From Adiantum capillus-veneris (taxonomy: Eukaryota; Streptophyta; Polypodiopsida; Polypodiales; Pteridaceae), in assembly GCA_014529385.2 (NCBI GenBank), contig CM043970.1, forward strand, positions 60,244,023-60,308,022: a DNA stretch of 64,000 nt. The letters are read 5' to 3'. The notes under the pieces are model-generated. The model searched no databases and was not told the origin of the DNA. It saw nothing but the letters and a program-made list of their open reading frames with translations. Positions 21,762 to 31,704 of the stretch are shown piece by piece. Both the position numbers and the translations under genes were made by a program. The first letter of the stretch is position 1; each line of letters starts with the position of its first letter.

Positions 21762-22100
21762 TGCTGGGATGAAAATGGTGAAATGAGGAGGTGGTCCTCC
21801 TTATATAGACATATTCTATCTCGAAAAAAATAAAAAAATATGGATTAAAAAAATAAATTTACACCACCTTAAAACTCAAGTACAAAATCAAGTACAACAC
21901 CTTAAAACTTTTCAAAATCTTTAATAAAATATCCAATATATAAACGATTAAAGTTACAAGCCAATTCACTTAGACAAGATGATTTCGTCTATAGCCCAAT
22001 CTTTGTAAACAAGCATAGTGGCCTCCATCCGCCTTCCAATCTATACAACCAAAAATGGGCAATCAAAATACAAAAACCCACAGAATATAAGAAAAGGTAG
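21762..22100 (-). promoter_or_regulatory. AT-rich intergenic region with a minus-strand TATA box
   Basis: TCTATATAAGG reads on the minus strand at 21799-21809, about 38 bases before the longest ATG and 80 before the likelier one. The rest is AT-rich, with no ORF. Confidence 0.5.
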
Positions 22101-23290
22101 CTAAGGAAGCACAAAGTAGACCTTGCGTTGTTCTAGTTTGAAACTTGCATTACCGACATCCTCGAATCCCATTATGACAAAGTGTTCTCGAAGATTGGCA
22201 AGAGTCCAATGCGGATTCACTGCAACCACCTCCACCTTGTTATTGGGCATGCAGACACGAATTTCAAAGGATTGAATCTCTTCGGCTGTCAGCTGCAAGG
22301 GTATCCATTTGCCACGTTTGTGCATCCACCTCTCATAGCTAAACCGTGCATACAAGGTGCACCTTGCTTTCAAATACCGAAGGAAAAGCTGTGTGGGGGA
22401 CACATTGCACTTATAACGGTCACCATCATGAAAACCGTCAACATAGCCCCAATTGACACCTAGAATGGTGTCCATTGCATCTATGTCAACTTCTTTGCAA
22501 ACAAACATTGTTGGTGTTTCTACAATCGGTAGAGAGTGGAATGCATGCACAAACAAATGAATGGGACAATGCCAACTGAGACCCACCGATCTGGTTGCCT
22601 TACCAAACTTTAGGGACCCTTGGAAATCTTGCAGCAACTTGCGCTTGAAAGAAAGCAAAGCCCAATGGTATGGAGTTGGCCATTCTGCACTCTGTAATGA
22701 GGGTGTCTCCACGGCTTCTAACCTACCATAGCTTTGGCTTGACTTCGGCACCACGTACTTGTGGGAGTATATGAATATTCGCTGCTCGGTAAGTTTTTTC
22801 GATGAAACATTAGGAAACATAAGCTCCCCAATGTGAGCATGCACAACCATGAACGTGCCTGAGAGGCACTCAAGCGGCTGCTCCTCAACTAAGCTGGATG
22901 GAAAAACATCTTTACAAATGTCCTTAGTTAAACATAATGATCACATAAACGTAAACATGACATATGCATGGGATAGCTAAACCATGAAAACTTACAATGA
23001 GGTGCAAATTGAGTAGAAGCTCTCTTGAGGTGAAGCTCAGCTGCACTGTAGACGTGTTGCACGATGGCCACCATTCCGGACTTTGTTTCTTTGAATGTCA
23101 ATAGCCGGCCCTTCCAATGACGTTCCAATACGCCTCGACACCGTACGCGATGAGGTCCAGCATGTGACGATTGCATGTAGATCCATGCACCCTTCTTGAA
23201 CACTTGTGGGATCCATACCCCCTCTGAGTCTTTTGTGTTGTGCAACACAATCTCCTCTATCTCTGGTTTGGGCCGTCTATGCGTGGACAT
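22101..23290 (-). CDS. BAH-like protein gene of the transposon (~370 aa, two exons)
   Basis: Exon 1 (23290-22996) and exon 2 (22909-22101) join in frame across an 86-base GT-AG intron. No internal stop is seen, so this is the best preserved gene of the element. The N-terminal half (KKGAWIYMQSSHAGPHRVR, LERHWKGRLLTF, MVAIVQHVYSAAEL, YVFPSSLVEEQPLECLSGTF) has the layout of a BAH domain: a short strand, a central V.V..FYRPEE-like strand, an ELF.S..-like element, then an I.GKC.V-like strand. BAH domains bind nucleosomes or modified histone tails. The C-terminus (FEIRVCMPNNKVEVVAVN, WTLANLREHFVIMGF) resembles a beta-grasp, ubiquitin-like pattern. Both readings are from pattern only. If right, a chromatin-reader role beside an H3-like gene would be sensible. 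Confidence 0.5.
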
Positions 23291-23950
23291 GCTTGGGAAG
23301 TTGGGCTTAGGAAGGGATTTGAAAGAGTTGAGTATTGTGGAGAGAGAATGAGGAGCTGAGGGGAGGATGAGGTGAGCTGCCTATGGTGGCTTTGACAGTG
23401 GAGATAGAGAAAGAGAGGAGTGAGAGGTAGAGAGGATAGTGGAGTTGTGGGACTGTAGAGGGTTGATGGAGGTGTGAGAGAAGGGGGAGCTATGGAGAGA
23501 GAGGAAGAGAGTGGTGGAAAGCTTTTGGCTATGGCTGCCTTGACTGTAGAGAGAGAATGGGAGGAGGGAGAAGAGGGAGAGTGTGGGAGAGAAAAGTAAT
23601 GAGGGAGAGAGAGAAAAGTGGATTTTGGGGGGGAAAATTGACTTTTTTAAGTTAGTTTATGTTTTGGGGCAGTTTTGGAGGCAAATGGGTCAACTTTGGA
23701 ACTTTAAAAAAAAATTCAATATTTTGGGTTTTTAAGCATGCGCTTTTTTTTTGGGGGGGTCCCTCCCTCTTTTATGACACCTCTCTCCTCCTATTTACCC
23801 CCCCCCCCCCCTAGCCTACCTCCCACCTCTCTCTAAGAACCAAGCATTGAAGAGGGAGACAATTAGGCTGCACCCCTACCATTCCTCCCCCTCTAGGTGA
23901 TATCCCAAGAGCCTTCTCATTGGTTCTCCCTTAAGCCTTCACTAATCAAA
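23291..23950 (-). other. Right subterminal region
   Basis: GA-rich on the plus strand (many GAGAGAG blocks at 23330-23620), then a 14-C run at 23798-23811. It is probably the promoter and leader of the BAH-like gene plus the subterminal zone of the transposon. No ORF is supported. Confidence 0.5.
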
Positions 23951-23983
23951 AAGGCCCAAGGAGAGTCCATATTTTTCCTAATG
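23951..23983 (-). repeat. Right terminal inverted repeat
   Basis: Complement of the left TIR, ending CCTAATG at 23983. Confidence 0.9.
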
Positions 23984-24264
23984 TTAGGGGGAAAAAAGCG
24001 TTGGCTAAGGAAACCATAATCTGAATGATGAAGTTATAGGGTCGGAATAAGAATTTTTTTTTGTAGGCCATTTGAATATGTTATCCCGTTTCCGATGCGA
24101 GACAGGACTAGGTCTGTTTCTAAGGCTATAGACTCAAGCCATTGTCAATGGTAAAGGTCTATTCCTTGGATTTTTCTTGTTTAGAGACTCTAATTTTTAT
24201 CAGACCTAGAGACCTGTCAAGGATCCCATCCCGATCTCGATATAGGCGGGTTGGGGATCTCACA
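23984..24264 (+). repeat. 5' LTR, right portion
   Basis: It resumes the LTR interrupted at 14445, matching 30863-31143, and ends GGGGATCTCACA. Confidence 0.9.
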
Positions 24265-24266
24265 AG

Positions 24267-24279
24267 TGGTATTAGAGCC
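24267..24279 (+). promoter_or_regulatory. Primer-binding site
   Basis: TGGTATTAGAGCC starts two bases after the LTR. It differs by one base from the canonical plant initiator-Met-tRNA site TGGTATCAGAGC. Confidence 0.8.
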
Positions 24280-24451
24280 TATCTTAACTAAAGTCTTGGA
24301 CCTAGGGAAAAGTTTAAGGTGTTAAGTTGAAATAAGTGATGTTTGACAAATTCAATTAAAAACGTATTTAATTAAAAAGAGGGAATGAAAGGAAGAGAGA
24401 GAATTATCCCTATCTTTGCAGGAAAATTTCCATTAGGCCTACTTCAAATTC

Positions 24452-24889
24452 GTGGATTTCAGCATTAGGTTTATGAGAACTTGCCTATCCCGAGACTATT
24501 TAATGCGAACACGCGTGATGAAATGGCTGGATAATAGATTTTTTGCTTCCACTTGGAGAATCAAGTGGTCAGGATCTGGTGGAATTTTCTTCATTGATGC
24601 GGGAGAATTAGAAGGTTTAGAACTAAATATGAAGAAACTCAAATGGGCCGAAGATCTTCAAGTGATTGAAGTATACTTTTTTGTTGGGATGGAGAATTCA
24701 GAAGAAACCCTTGTAATAGAAGATATCCAAGTATCGCAAAATCAGTGGGTGTTTGATCAGGTGTCTAAAGTAACCTACCCAAGTAGAATTAGGTCCATAG
24801 GTGTAGGCCCTACTTTTAATGGACCAAAAGATGTTGTATATTTTGATCCTATATCTGATCCACCCAAAGTCCACAAGATTCTAGTATAG
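24452..24889 (+). CDS. Unknown ORF upstream of gag (145 aa)
   Basis: An uninterrupted 145-codon frame with MDFSIRFMRTCL, WRIKWSGSGGIFFIDAGELE and GPTFNGPKDVVYFDPISDPP. I do not recognise it. It lies between the primer-binding site and gag, where extra ORFs occur in some plant LTR elements. The absence of internal stops, next to a gag gene that has them, is notable. Confidence 0.45.
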   Translation: MDFSIRFMRTCLSRDYLMRTRVMKWLDNRFFASTWRIKWSGSGGIFFIDAGELEGLELNMKKLKWAEDLQVIEVYFFVGMENSEETLVIEDIQVSQNQWVFDQVSKVTYPSRIRSIGVGPTFNGPKDVVYFDPISDPPKVHKILV

Positions 24890-25142
24890 GGTTGTCGTTA
24901 CCCTTGTACATAGTAGGACCTTCATGGATTGTATTAACTCTTGTACATACTATGGTTTTCATGGGTATGCTATAAGCAGTTTTGTTTATGGGTTGGTAAT
25001 TGTCTTCATCCTGTGTGCAAAAGTTTGAGTATGAGATAAGTTAAAAGCATAAGTAAGAGAGATTTCATCTGGTACTAAATTCCACTAATTCAATTTTAGA
25101 AAAATACTCGCGTAAATAGCCTTTACATTGCTAGTCAAGAGA

Positions 25143-25969
25143 AAAAATTACTACTAAAGCAAGTTCAACTCCCTACTTTCAAGGTAGAGGGACCCAATTT
25201 AGAGCCAGATCCCGAAGCGTGGTTAGATGCTATGGATGACTATTTCAAAGCTGCAGGAACTGCTCTAGAAAACCAAACAATGTTGGGTATGTTCCGTCTC
25301 AGCGGAGATGCCAAACTTTGGTGGAAGCAACACTGCAGAGATAATCCCACGAGTAGTCCCTCTTGGGAGAAAATGAAGCAGGCGATCAAAGAACGTTATC
25401 TCCCTCCTGCACCTCAGGCTATCAAAATGAGCGATTTCTTTGGTCTACGCCAGCTAGGACTTTCATTAGAGGAGAACTACACCAAGTTCGTGTCTTTACG
25501 ACGCTATGCTCCCTAGATGACCATGGAGCAACAAATTGCCCATTTCTGTCAAGGCCTCAACAAACCCCTGAGTACACGTCTCGAAGCCATGAGGCCTACA
25601 TCAATACAGGATACCCTTCTCAGGGCTAAGCCTCTTGCAGCCGAAGGAACCAACTCCATAAGGAACTATAATGGATTTAATAAATTTAGGGGAAGAGCCA
25701 AGGGAACTTCCAACCAAGGGTACCAACAACGTGGACTAGTTGCAGTAGTAAACCTGGAGCAGACCGTCCCAAATGTTAGGTGCTATGGATGAAATCAAAT
25801 GGGGCACTATAGAAATAACTGTCCTAAAGAGCAAAACACTCTAACTACTGCTAGAGCCATTCCTCAAAATCAAGGAGATAATGTAAGAGGAGGTAGAAAT
25901 GGAGGACGAGGTAGAGGAAGAGCAAGAGGAGCCAGATCTTATGCAATCATAGGAGAACCAACCTTATGA
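25143..25969 (+). pseudogene. Gag of the LARD-type element
   Basis: Retrotransposon gag, the structural protein of the particle. It contains EAWLDAMDDYFKAAGT, FRLSGDAKLWWKQHC, IKERYLPPAPQ, LEENYTKFVSLRRYAP, then QIAHFCQGLNKPLSTRLEA, a zinc-knuckle remnant and an arginine/glycine-rich tail (GGRNGGRGRGRARGARS). Two stops interrupt one frame: a TAG at 25514 and a TGA at 25790, the latter exactly where the second cysteine of the CX2CX4HX4C knuckle should be. No pol gene follows. Confidence 0.9.
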
Positions 25970-26835
25970 ATAAGAAAGATAAAAGAGCCACTCGTTTGGC
26001 CATAGTTAGCAATCTTAGAGCTTTGTAAACCACTATAAATCAATAATGTAAAAACTTGAGTTACTTATATATTGTAATGGTATACATGATTTTCTTCTCC
26101 AAATTACTTAATGAATCTAAAGTAAGTTAGTATTCAATCAATAAATTAAGGATTGATCTAGCAAATGAGACAGAGGTTCCCGATAGTATGAAAAGAATTT
26201 GAATTTTGAAAATGAGATAGTTATCAAGAAACCAACTCACATTCTTTGTGCACGCGATAGCCTCCCTTGGAAAAATGACCTAGATTTGAAAGTATTAAGG
26301 TACTAGACTAATAGGAAGCCCAAAAGAACTCTTGGTATGATACTTATTAAAACCCTTTACATATCGTTGGTCAACTAGGTTAGATCACAGAGGGGGTACC
26401 TCTGATGCAATGGTGAAAGCTTGTGCTGAATGCAGATTGCTCAGAATGGCAAGAACACGCCGAGCGCGTTCATATTGGCAAAGCTGAAATACATAATACT
26501 TGTCGAACATTGATTGCTCTGAATGGTCAGTTAGACCGAGCGCGTTCATGTTGACAAGGTGGATATACGGATCTTTTATGGAATTGATTTAACCTGGTTT
26601 TTGAGATGATACGAATGGTTTGTAAAGGTTTTTAAGATGGGCTCAACACTAAGAGTTTCTCGAGGAAAAATTGGCTAGCAAGTAACTCCAACCAGAAACT
26701 GGAAAGAAATCTTAGAGTAATCAGTAACATTGGTAAAGTGGAAAGGTTATCCCTTTGAAGATGCCACTTGAGAGGATGAATTTGTCTTCTCAAAGATTTT
26801 CCCAATTTCGGTTGAGATGAGGACATCTCAAATTC
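25970..26835 (+). other. Non-coding internal region where pol would be expected
   Basis: No protease, RT or integrase similarity in any frame. A diverged direct repeat about 78 bp apart (GATTGCTC-GAATGG ... CCGAGCGCGTTCAT) lies near 26430-26580. Confidence 0.7.
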
Positions 26836-26850
26836 TTAAGTTGGGGTGAT
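26836..26850 (+). promoter_or_regulatory. Purine-rich tract before the 3' LTR
   Basis: TTAAGTTGGGGTGAT directly precedes TGTAAGG, the position of a polypurine tract. Confidence 0.6.
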
Positions 26851-27829
26851 TGTAAGGTTTCCAGTTTTTGAAATCTTAAAGGTTGTATAAAGATTAATCA
26901 AACTGATATGATTATTGAAAAAGCAATGCAGAATTGTCCGACCATGGCAAATATTGGTATTTTTGGAATCTTAAGCACAACAAACCCCGGGCTAGAAATT
27001 TTCAGATTTAAATTCGGACAATAACTGACCCTGCTAGTCCTTTCGGAAGATTCAATGTAAAATAAATTATGAAGAAAAATTGAAAGGTTACAGTAATCAT
27101 TTAAGCATAGACTTTATTAAGGGTCTCCCAGATATTTACAAGATATTTACAAATTAAGCAAAAATAGGTCAAATTATAGCAAAATTGACATTTTAAAAGA
27201 TGACAGGTAATGAGAAGGTCATCACTGACCTGCCAGGGACTCATTTAGCAACAGGGGGCGTTCTTTGACTTGTTGGGGACTGCTTGAACTGCAAGCAATT
27301 TCCTTTTACAGCCTGTGAGAGCTTGTGAGTGCCAGAAAACTATAAATAGGACCCCTTGCTTCATAATTTGAGAGACTCAGAGCCTTGATACTCTCTCTCT
27401 CATCTAGAGAGAACACTACGCAAAAATCATTAGAGATTAATCTCTAGTTGATTAACCTAAAAGGTAATTAGTCTAATCCTTCTCAATTAGCAAGGCTAGA
27501 TTAATCTATTTTGTTAATAAATCAAAGATTAGGCCTATGTATACTCATAAACCCTCTCTTAATTAATTATTCTCTACTAATTGTTGTAAATAAGCTTGGT
27601 AATGCTAAGCTAATTAATTATCCTATCATATTAGGGTTGAAATTAGCCAAATTAACCATGAATTAATGGGAAATATATTAATTAATCTTAGATTAAGTCG
27701 AGGTAGTTATCAGAGCTGCATTACACAGTCATTAAGCTAGGAAAATTATCCTATAATTTTTTGAGTAATTTTCCTAATTAATTAGGCAGAATTACACTCT
27801 CTTTTTGAGAAAATTAAAGGGGAAAATAA

Positions 27830-29410
27830 TCAAATTTATCCCAAATGTTTCGAGTTATTTATCAATGGTTAATTAGGTGTTAAGAAACCCGTGGTAGTTA
27901 TAAGAAGCTCAGACAATGAATTTAGCTAGTTAGTTTAGCAGAAATACTCTGTTTTTAGAGAAAATTAAATAGGGGAAATTAATAAAATGATTTCAAATTA
28001 TGTGAGTTATTTACCAGTGGTTAACTAGGTGTGAAGAAACTGGTGACAATTAGGAGAAGCTTAGATAATTAATTTAGCTAATTACTGTAGTAGAAATACT
28101 CTGTTTTTAGAGAAAATTAAATAGGGAAAATTAGTAAATTGATTTCAAATGATGTGAGTTATTTATCAGTGGTTAATTAGGTGTTAAGGAACCCGTGATA
28201 ATTAGGAGAAGCTCAGATAATTAATTTAGCTAATTACTTTAGGAGAAATACTCTGTTTTTAGAGAAAATTAAATAGGGAAAACTAGTAAATTGATTTCAA
28301 ATGCTGTGAGTTATTTATCAGTGGTTAATTAGGTGTTAAGAAACCCGTGATAATCACAAAAAGCTCATATGATTAATTTAGCTAATTACTTTGCAGAAAT
28401 ACTTTGTTTTTAGAGGAAATTAAATAGGGGAAATTAGTAAATTAATTTCAAATGTTGTGAGTTATTTACCAATGGTTAATTAGGAGTTCAAAAACCGGTG
28501 ATAACTAGGAGAGACTCAGATTATTAATTTAGCTAATTACTTTAGAAGAAATACTCTGTTTTTAGAACTAATTAAATAGGGGAAATTAGTAAACTCATTT
28601 GAAATGCCTTGAGTTATTTATTAATGGTTAATTAGATGTTAGAGAACCCATGATAATTAGAAGAAGCTCATATAGTTAATCTAGATAATTACTTTAGCAA
28701 AAATACTCTGTTCTTAGGACTAATTAAATAGGGGAAATAAGTAAAATGATTTCAAATGATTTGAGTTATTTATCTATGGTTAAATAGGTGTTAAAAAATC
28801 CGTGATAATTAGGAGAAGATCAGATACATAATCTAGCTAACTACGTTAGCAGAAATACTTTGTTTTTAGGACTAATTAAATTGAGAAATTAGAAAAATGA
28901 TTTCAAATGCTTTGATTTATTTATTAGCGGTTAATTAGGTGTTAGGGAACCCATTATAATTAGGGGAAGCTTAGATATTTAATCTAGCTAATTACTTTAG
29001 CAGAAATACTCTGTTTTCTTGACAATTTAAATAGAGGAAATTAGCAAATAGATTCAAATTGAATTGAGTTATCTATCAGAGGTTAATTAAATTGTAGGAA
29101 ACCTGTGATAATTAGGAAAAGCTCAAATGAGTAATCTAGCTAATTACTTTAGGAGAAATACTCTGTTTTTGGGACAATTTAAATAGGGGAAATTAACAAA
29201 TAGATTCAAATTGAATTGAGTTATTTATCAGAGGTTAATTAGATGTTAGGGAACCCATGATAACTAGGAAAAGCTCAAAGGAGTAATCTATTAATTACTT
29301 TTGTTTTCAAAGACAAATTAAATAGGGGAAATTACCAAATAGATTCAAATTAAATTGAACTATTTATCATATGTTAATTAGACTTTGGGGAATCCATGAT
29401 ACTTACGTTA
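27830..29410. repeat. AT-rich minisatellite in the 3' LTR
   Basis: About 11 imperfect units with a 145-155-bp period, each with a GTTAATTAG...CCCGTGATAATTAGG core. Copy number differs from the 5' LTR. Confidence 0.85.
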
Positions 29411-29868
29411 CCATTAGAAAATTAGTTTAACTAAATATCCCAGTAAAATTACATTATTTTTAGGGAAAAATAAAAGGGAAAATATAGTAAATTAACCCAA
29501 AAACCCCTGATATCAATATCAAAGGAAGAACACACCTTGAGGAATGCATGATAAATATCCTAACCTTAGATAAATAGTTTAGGTATGTGTCTTCAATAAA
29601 AATAACCGATTCTTGTATAAAATGGACAAGGGAAATTAGGAAATGAATTTATTTAATTGCCAAATAAATACCTCAGGTCCAAAACCATTATTGAAGAGTG
29701 GAAAAAAATTACTTATAGGATAAATAAGTTATAGAAGGAAAATCTCATCAAATCGACTATTAAAGATACCTATTTATTCCAAAAATCCTTATTTTTGGGT
29801 AAACACGGAAAAAGAAGACTAATCAATTAAGCTTCTAATGGATTAAGTCTTTTTATAAGGCTGTCGAC

Positions 29869-30078
29869 ATGGCTCCAAAGAGAACCAGGGGAAATCCTCT
29901 TACCGAGGAAGAGGATGTTAGTAACAAAAGAAACAAGGCCACTAATGACCATGAGGCTGGGCCTAGCCATAGGCCGATGGAGGAAGGTTTGCAGGCTCCA
30001 GCCCAGTTGCACATGGACGATCAGTCCCAAGTGGATTTCTATTTTGTTCATTTAAAATCTTTTAAAGCTCAATTTTAA
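29869..30078 (+). CDS. Small ORF (69 aa) inside the 3' LTR
   Basis: Same start and stop as 13498-13707, with six substitutions (for example R for W at position 7 and EE for KK at 14-15). Basic patches PKRTRG and NKRNK are visible. Function unknown. Confidence 0.35.
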   Translation: MAPKRTRGNPLTEEEDVSNKRNKATNDHEAGPSHRPMEEGLQAPAQLHMDDQSQVDFYFVHLKSFKAQF

Positions 30079-31143
30079 GTTAGCATTGCATACGTAAGGT
30101 TAGGAAGAATAAATTGGCTAAAAACGGGAGGTAACTTCCAACGTGCATTTGTGTATAATGTAGGAAAGAATTGTTTGGGTTAAAATTGGTTGAAATAGAA
30201 AAGATATGATTGATCATCCTTAAGACAGCTTGTCTCAAGACACCTCCGACTCCTTAGTATAAATTGATGATAATGATTGGCTTTCTAGCCACGGATAAGT
30301 CGGTTACCCCCATGAACGATGAGTTTCTACTCCGTGTCATGTCTTGATGTTTCTACATAAGTTATGATACCATTTTTTATCCTAGGGGAGCCGCCCGGTT
30401 GTATAGGCAACTGGTTTGGTGTATGGGCACCCGGAACCTTGGGTGGGGGTTTATCCACTCCGGATTTGAATAAGGAATGGGTGTCGTTTTTCACCCTTAG
30501 GTGGTCTGGAGACAAGAAGAGTACTGGTCATGGTTATTATGGATAATGTTTTGATTGACAGTACCCTGTCTTAAGTTTAAAGATGTCTGTTTTCTAAAAG
30601 AATGCTTTCAATGCTGTCTTCAAGGAATTATTGTGATGGAGCGTTAAAAGAAACCATTATTTTAAATGTTTAAAACAATATGATAGTAAGATAAATGAAT
30701 CATGTGTGAGTGCGGGGTGGCAAGTAGGGATTGACTAAGGTTGTCAATCATGGACGGGTGGACCTGATTAGTCAGGTAACTATCCATTCCCGCGCACTAA
30801 AACGTTTTAGAAACTTCTTCACTTAGAAGAGGAATCCACCAACGGCTGTGCCCTCACATATGTTAGGGGGAAAAAAGCATTGGCTAAGGAAACCATAATC
30901 TAAATGACGAAGTTATAGGTCTGGAATAAGAATTTTTTTTTGTAGGCCGTTTGAATACATTGTCCTGTTTCTGCTGCGAGACAGGACTAGGTCTGCTTCT
31001 AAGGCTATAGACCCAAGCCATTGTCAATGGTAAAGGTCTATTCCTTGGATTTTTCTTGTGTAGAGACTCTGATTTTTATCAGACCTAGACACCTGTCAAG
31101 GATCCCATCCTGATCTTGATATAGGCGGGTTGGGGATCTCACA

Positions 31144-31402
31144 ATTGATCCCATAGCAAGTCCGGAAGCGTCGACATGCACATGAAAAATAACATCCCAA
31201 TTCGGTTGTCGAAGTATTGGCTTACTGATAATGGCATTCTTCAAAACTTGAAAACTCTCCTCACATTTAGCAATTCAAATGAACTTGTTGTTCTTCTTCA
31301 TGAGCTCATAGAAAGATAATGACTTGGAAGAAAACATATGAACAAATGTGTTCTATAAAAATTAATATATCCCAAGAATGAACTTAACTCTGATGTTGTG
31401 TG
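31144..31402 (-). pseudogene. G1 gypsy RT, middle fragment
   Basis: Minus-strand gypsy RT thumb/connection: INFYRTFVHMFSSKSLSFYE, FQVLKNAIISKPILRQPNW and FHVHVDASGLAMGSI. One side ends at the copia insertion (31403), the other at the LARD insertion (31143). Its upstream continuation is at 36442-37562 and its downstream continuation at 10241-10728. Confidence 0.9.
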
Positions 31403-31629
31403 TATTGGAATTACGGTTGCAGAGAAACACACACAGCTTGGAGAAGACGAAAGAAGCTCAAGGCACACAATAGAGAGTGTGTTACTTAGTGTGCAATGGA
31501 AAGATAGATAGCCCTAGAGTGATGGGTGTATATACAATGCACGGGGGAAAAAACCTCCTAAAGAGGGAAAAAATGCCCCGGCGGTCCTAGTGTGTTCACA
31601 CACATCACTACCACATGTATATGGTAACA
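31403..31629 (-). repeat. Copia 3' LTR
   Basis: Read on the minus strand it starts TGTTACC at 31629. The end nearest 31403 has TA for the expected CA (one transition). It is preceded at 31398-31402 by GTGTG. Confidence 0.9.
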
Positions 31630-31643
31630 AATCCCCCCTGGAG
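31630..31643 (-). promoter_or_regulatory. Copia polypurine tract
   Basis: CTCCAGGGGGGATT on the minus strand, directly before the 3' LTR. Confidence 0.8.
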
Positions 31644-31704
31644 TGATGCGGTGAACGAGAGCTGGCACATGAGTAAAGGGAAGTGCCATGCCCTGAGGAC
31701 AGGA

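Larger units (their letters stand above)
14446..23983. mobile_element. 9.5-kb TIR DNA transposon carrying transposase-like, histone H3-like and BAH-like genes
   Basis: It is bounded by 33-bp inverted repeats (31/33 matching): left CATTAGGAAAAAAATGG at 14446, right the complement ending at 23983. The sister LTR at 30853-30870 preserves the empty site (CACATATGTTAGGGGG). Comparison shows one extra T at most, so there is no conventional target duplication. Two genes point right (transposase-like 15046-17919, H3-like 18061-18917) and two point left (BAH-like 23290-22101, unknown 21761-20158). A non-coding centre between them carries two hairpins. The subterminal zones hold a 24-G run (14593-14616) on the left and a 14-C run (23798-23811) on the right, symmetric in orientation. 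I cannot assign it to a known superfamily. Several in-frame stops show that this copy has decayed. Confidence 0.85.
10729..31143 (+). mobile_element. Gag-only LTR retrotransposon (LARD/TR-GAG type), ~10.9 kb plus a nested 9.5-kb transposon
   Basis: Two long direct repeats, both starting TGTAAGG and ending GGGGATCTCACA, bound an internal region of about 2.6 kb. The 3' LTR is 4293 bp (26851-31143). The 5' LTR (10729-24264) is about 4.0 kb once the inserted transposon at 14446-23983 is removed. The 5' LTR is followed by a primer site like TGGTATTAGAGCC (24267), and the 3' LTR is preceded by a purine-rich tract. The internal region holds a gag gene and a second ORF but no protease, RT or integrase, so the element depends on a partner. 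A perfect 5-bp duplication (ATTGA) flanks it, and the host sequence on both sides is the same minus-strand gypsy gene. Confidence 0.9.
26851..31143 (+). repeat. 3' LTR, 4293 bp, complete
   Basis: Begins TGTAAGG and ends CTCACA. It contains the TATA box (27340-27348), a ~150-bp-period minisatellite of about 11 units (27830-29410), a non-coding spacer (29411-29868), the 69-aa ORF at 29869-30078, and a U5-like tail. It preserves the uninterrupted sequence (30853-30870) that is split by the transposon in the 5' LTR. Confidence 0.9.
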
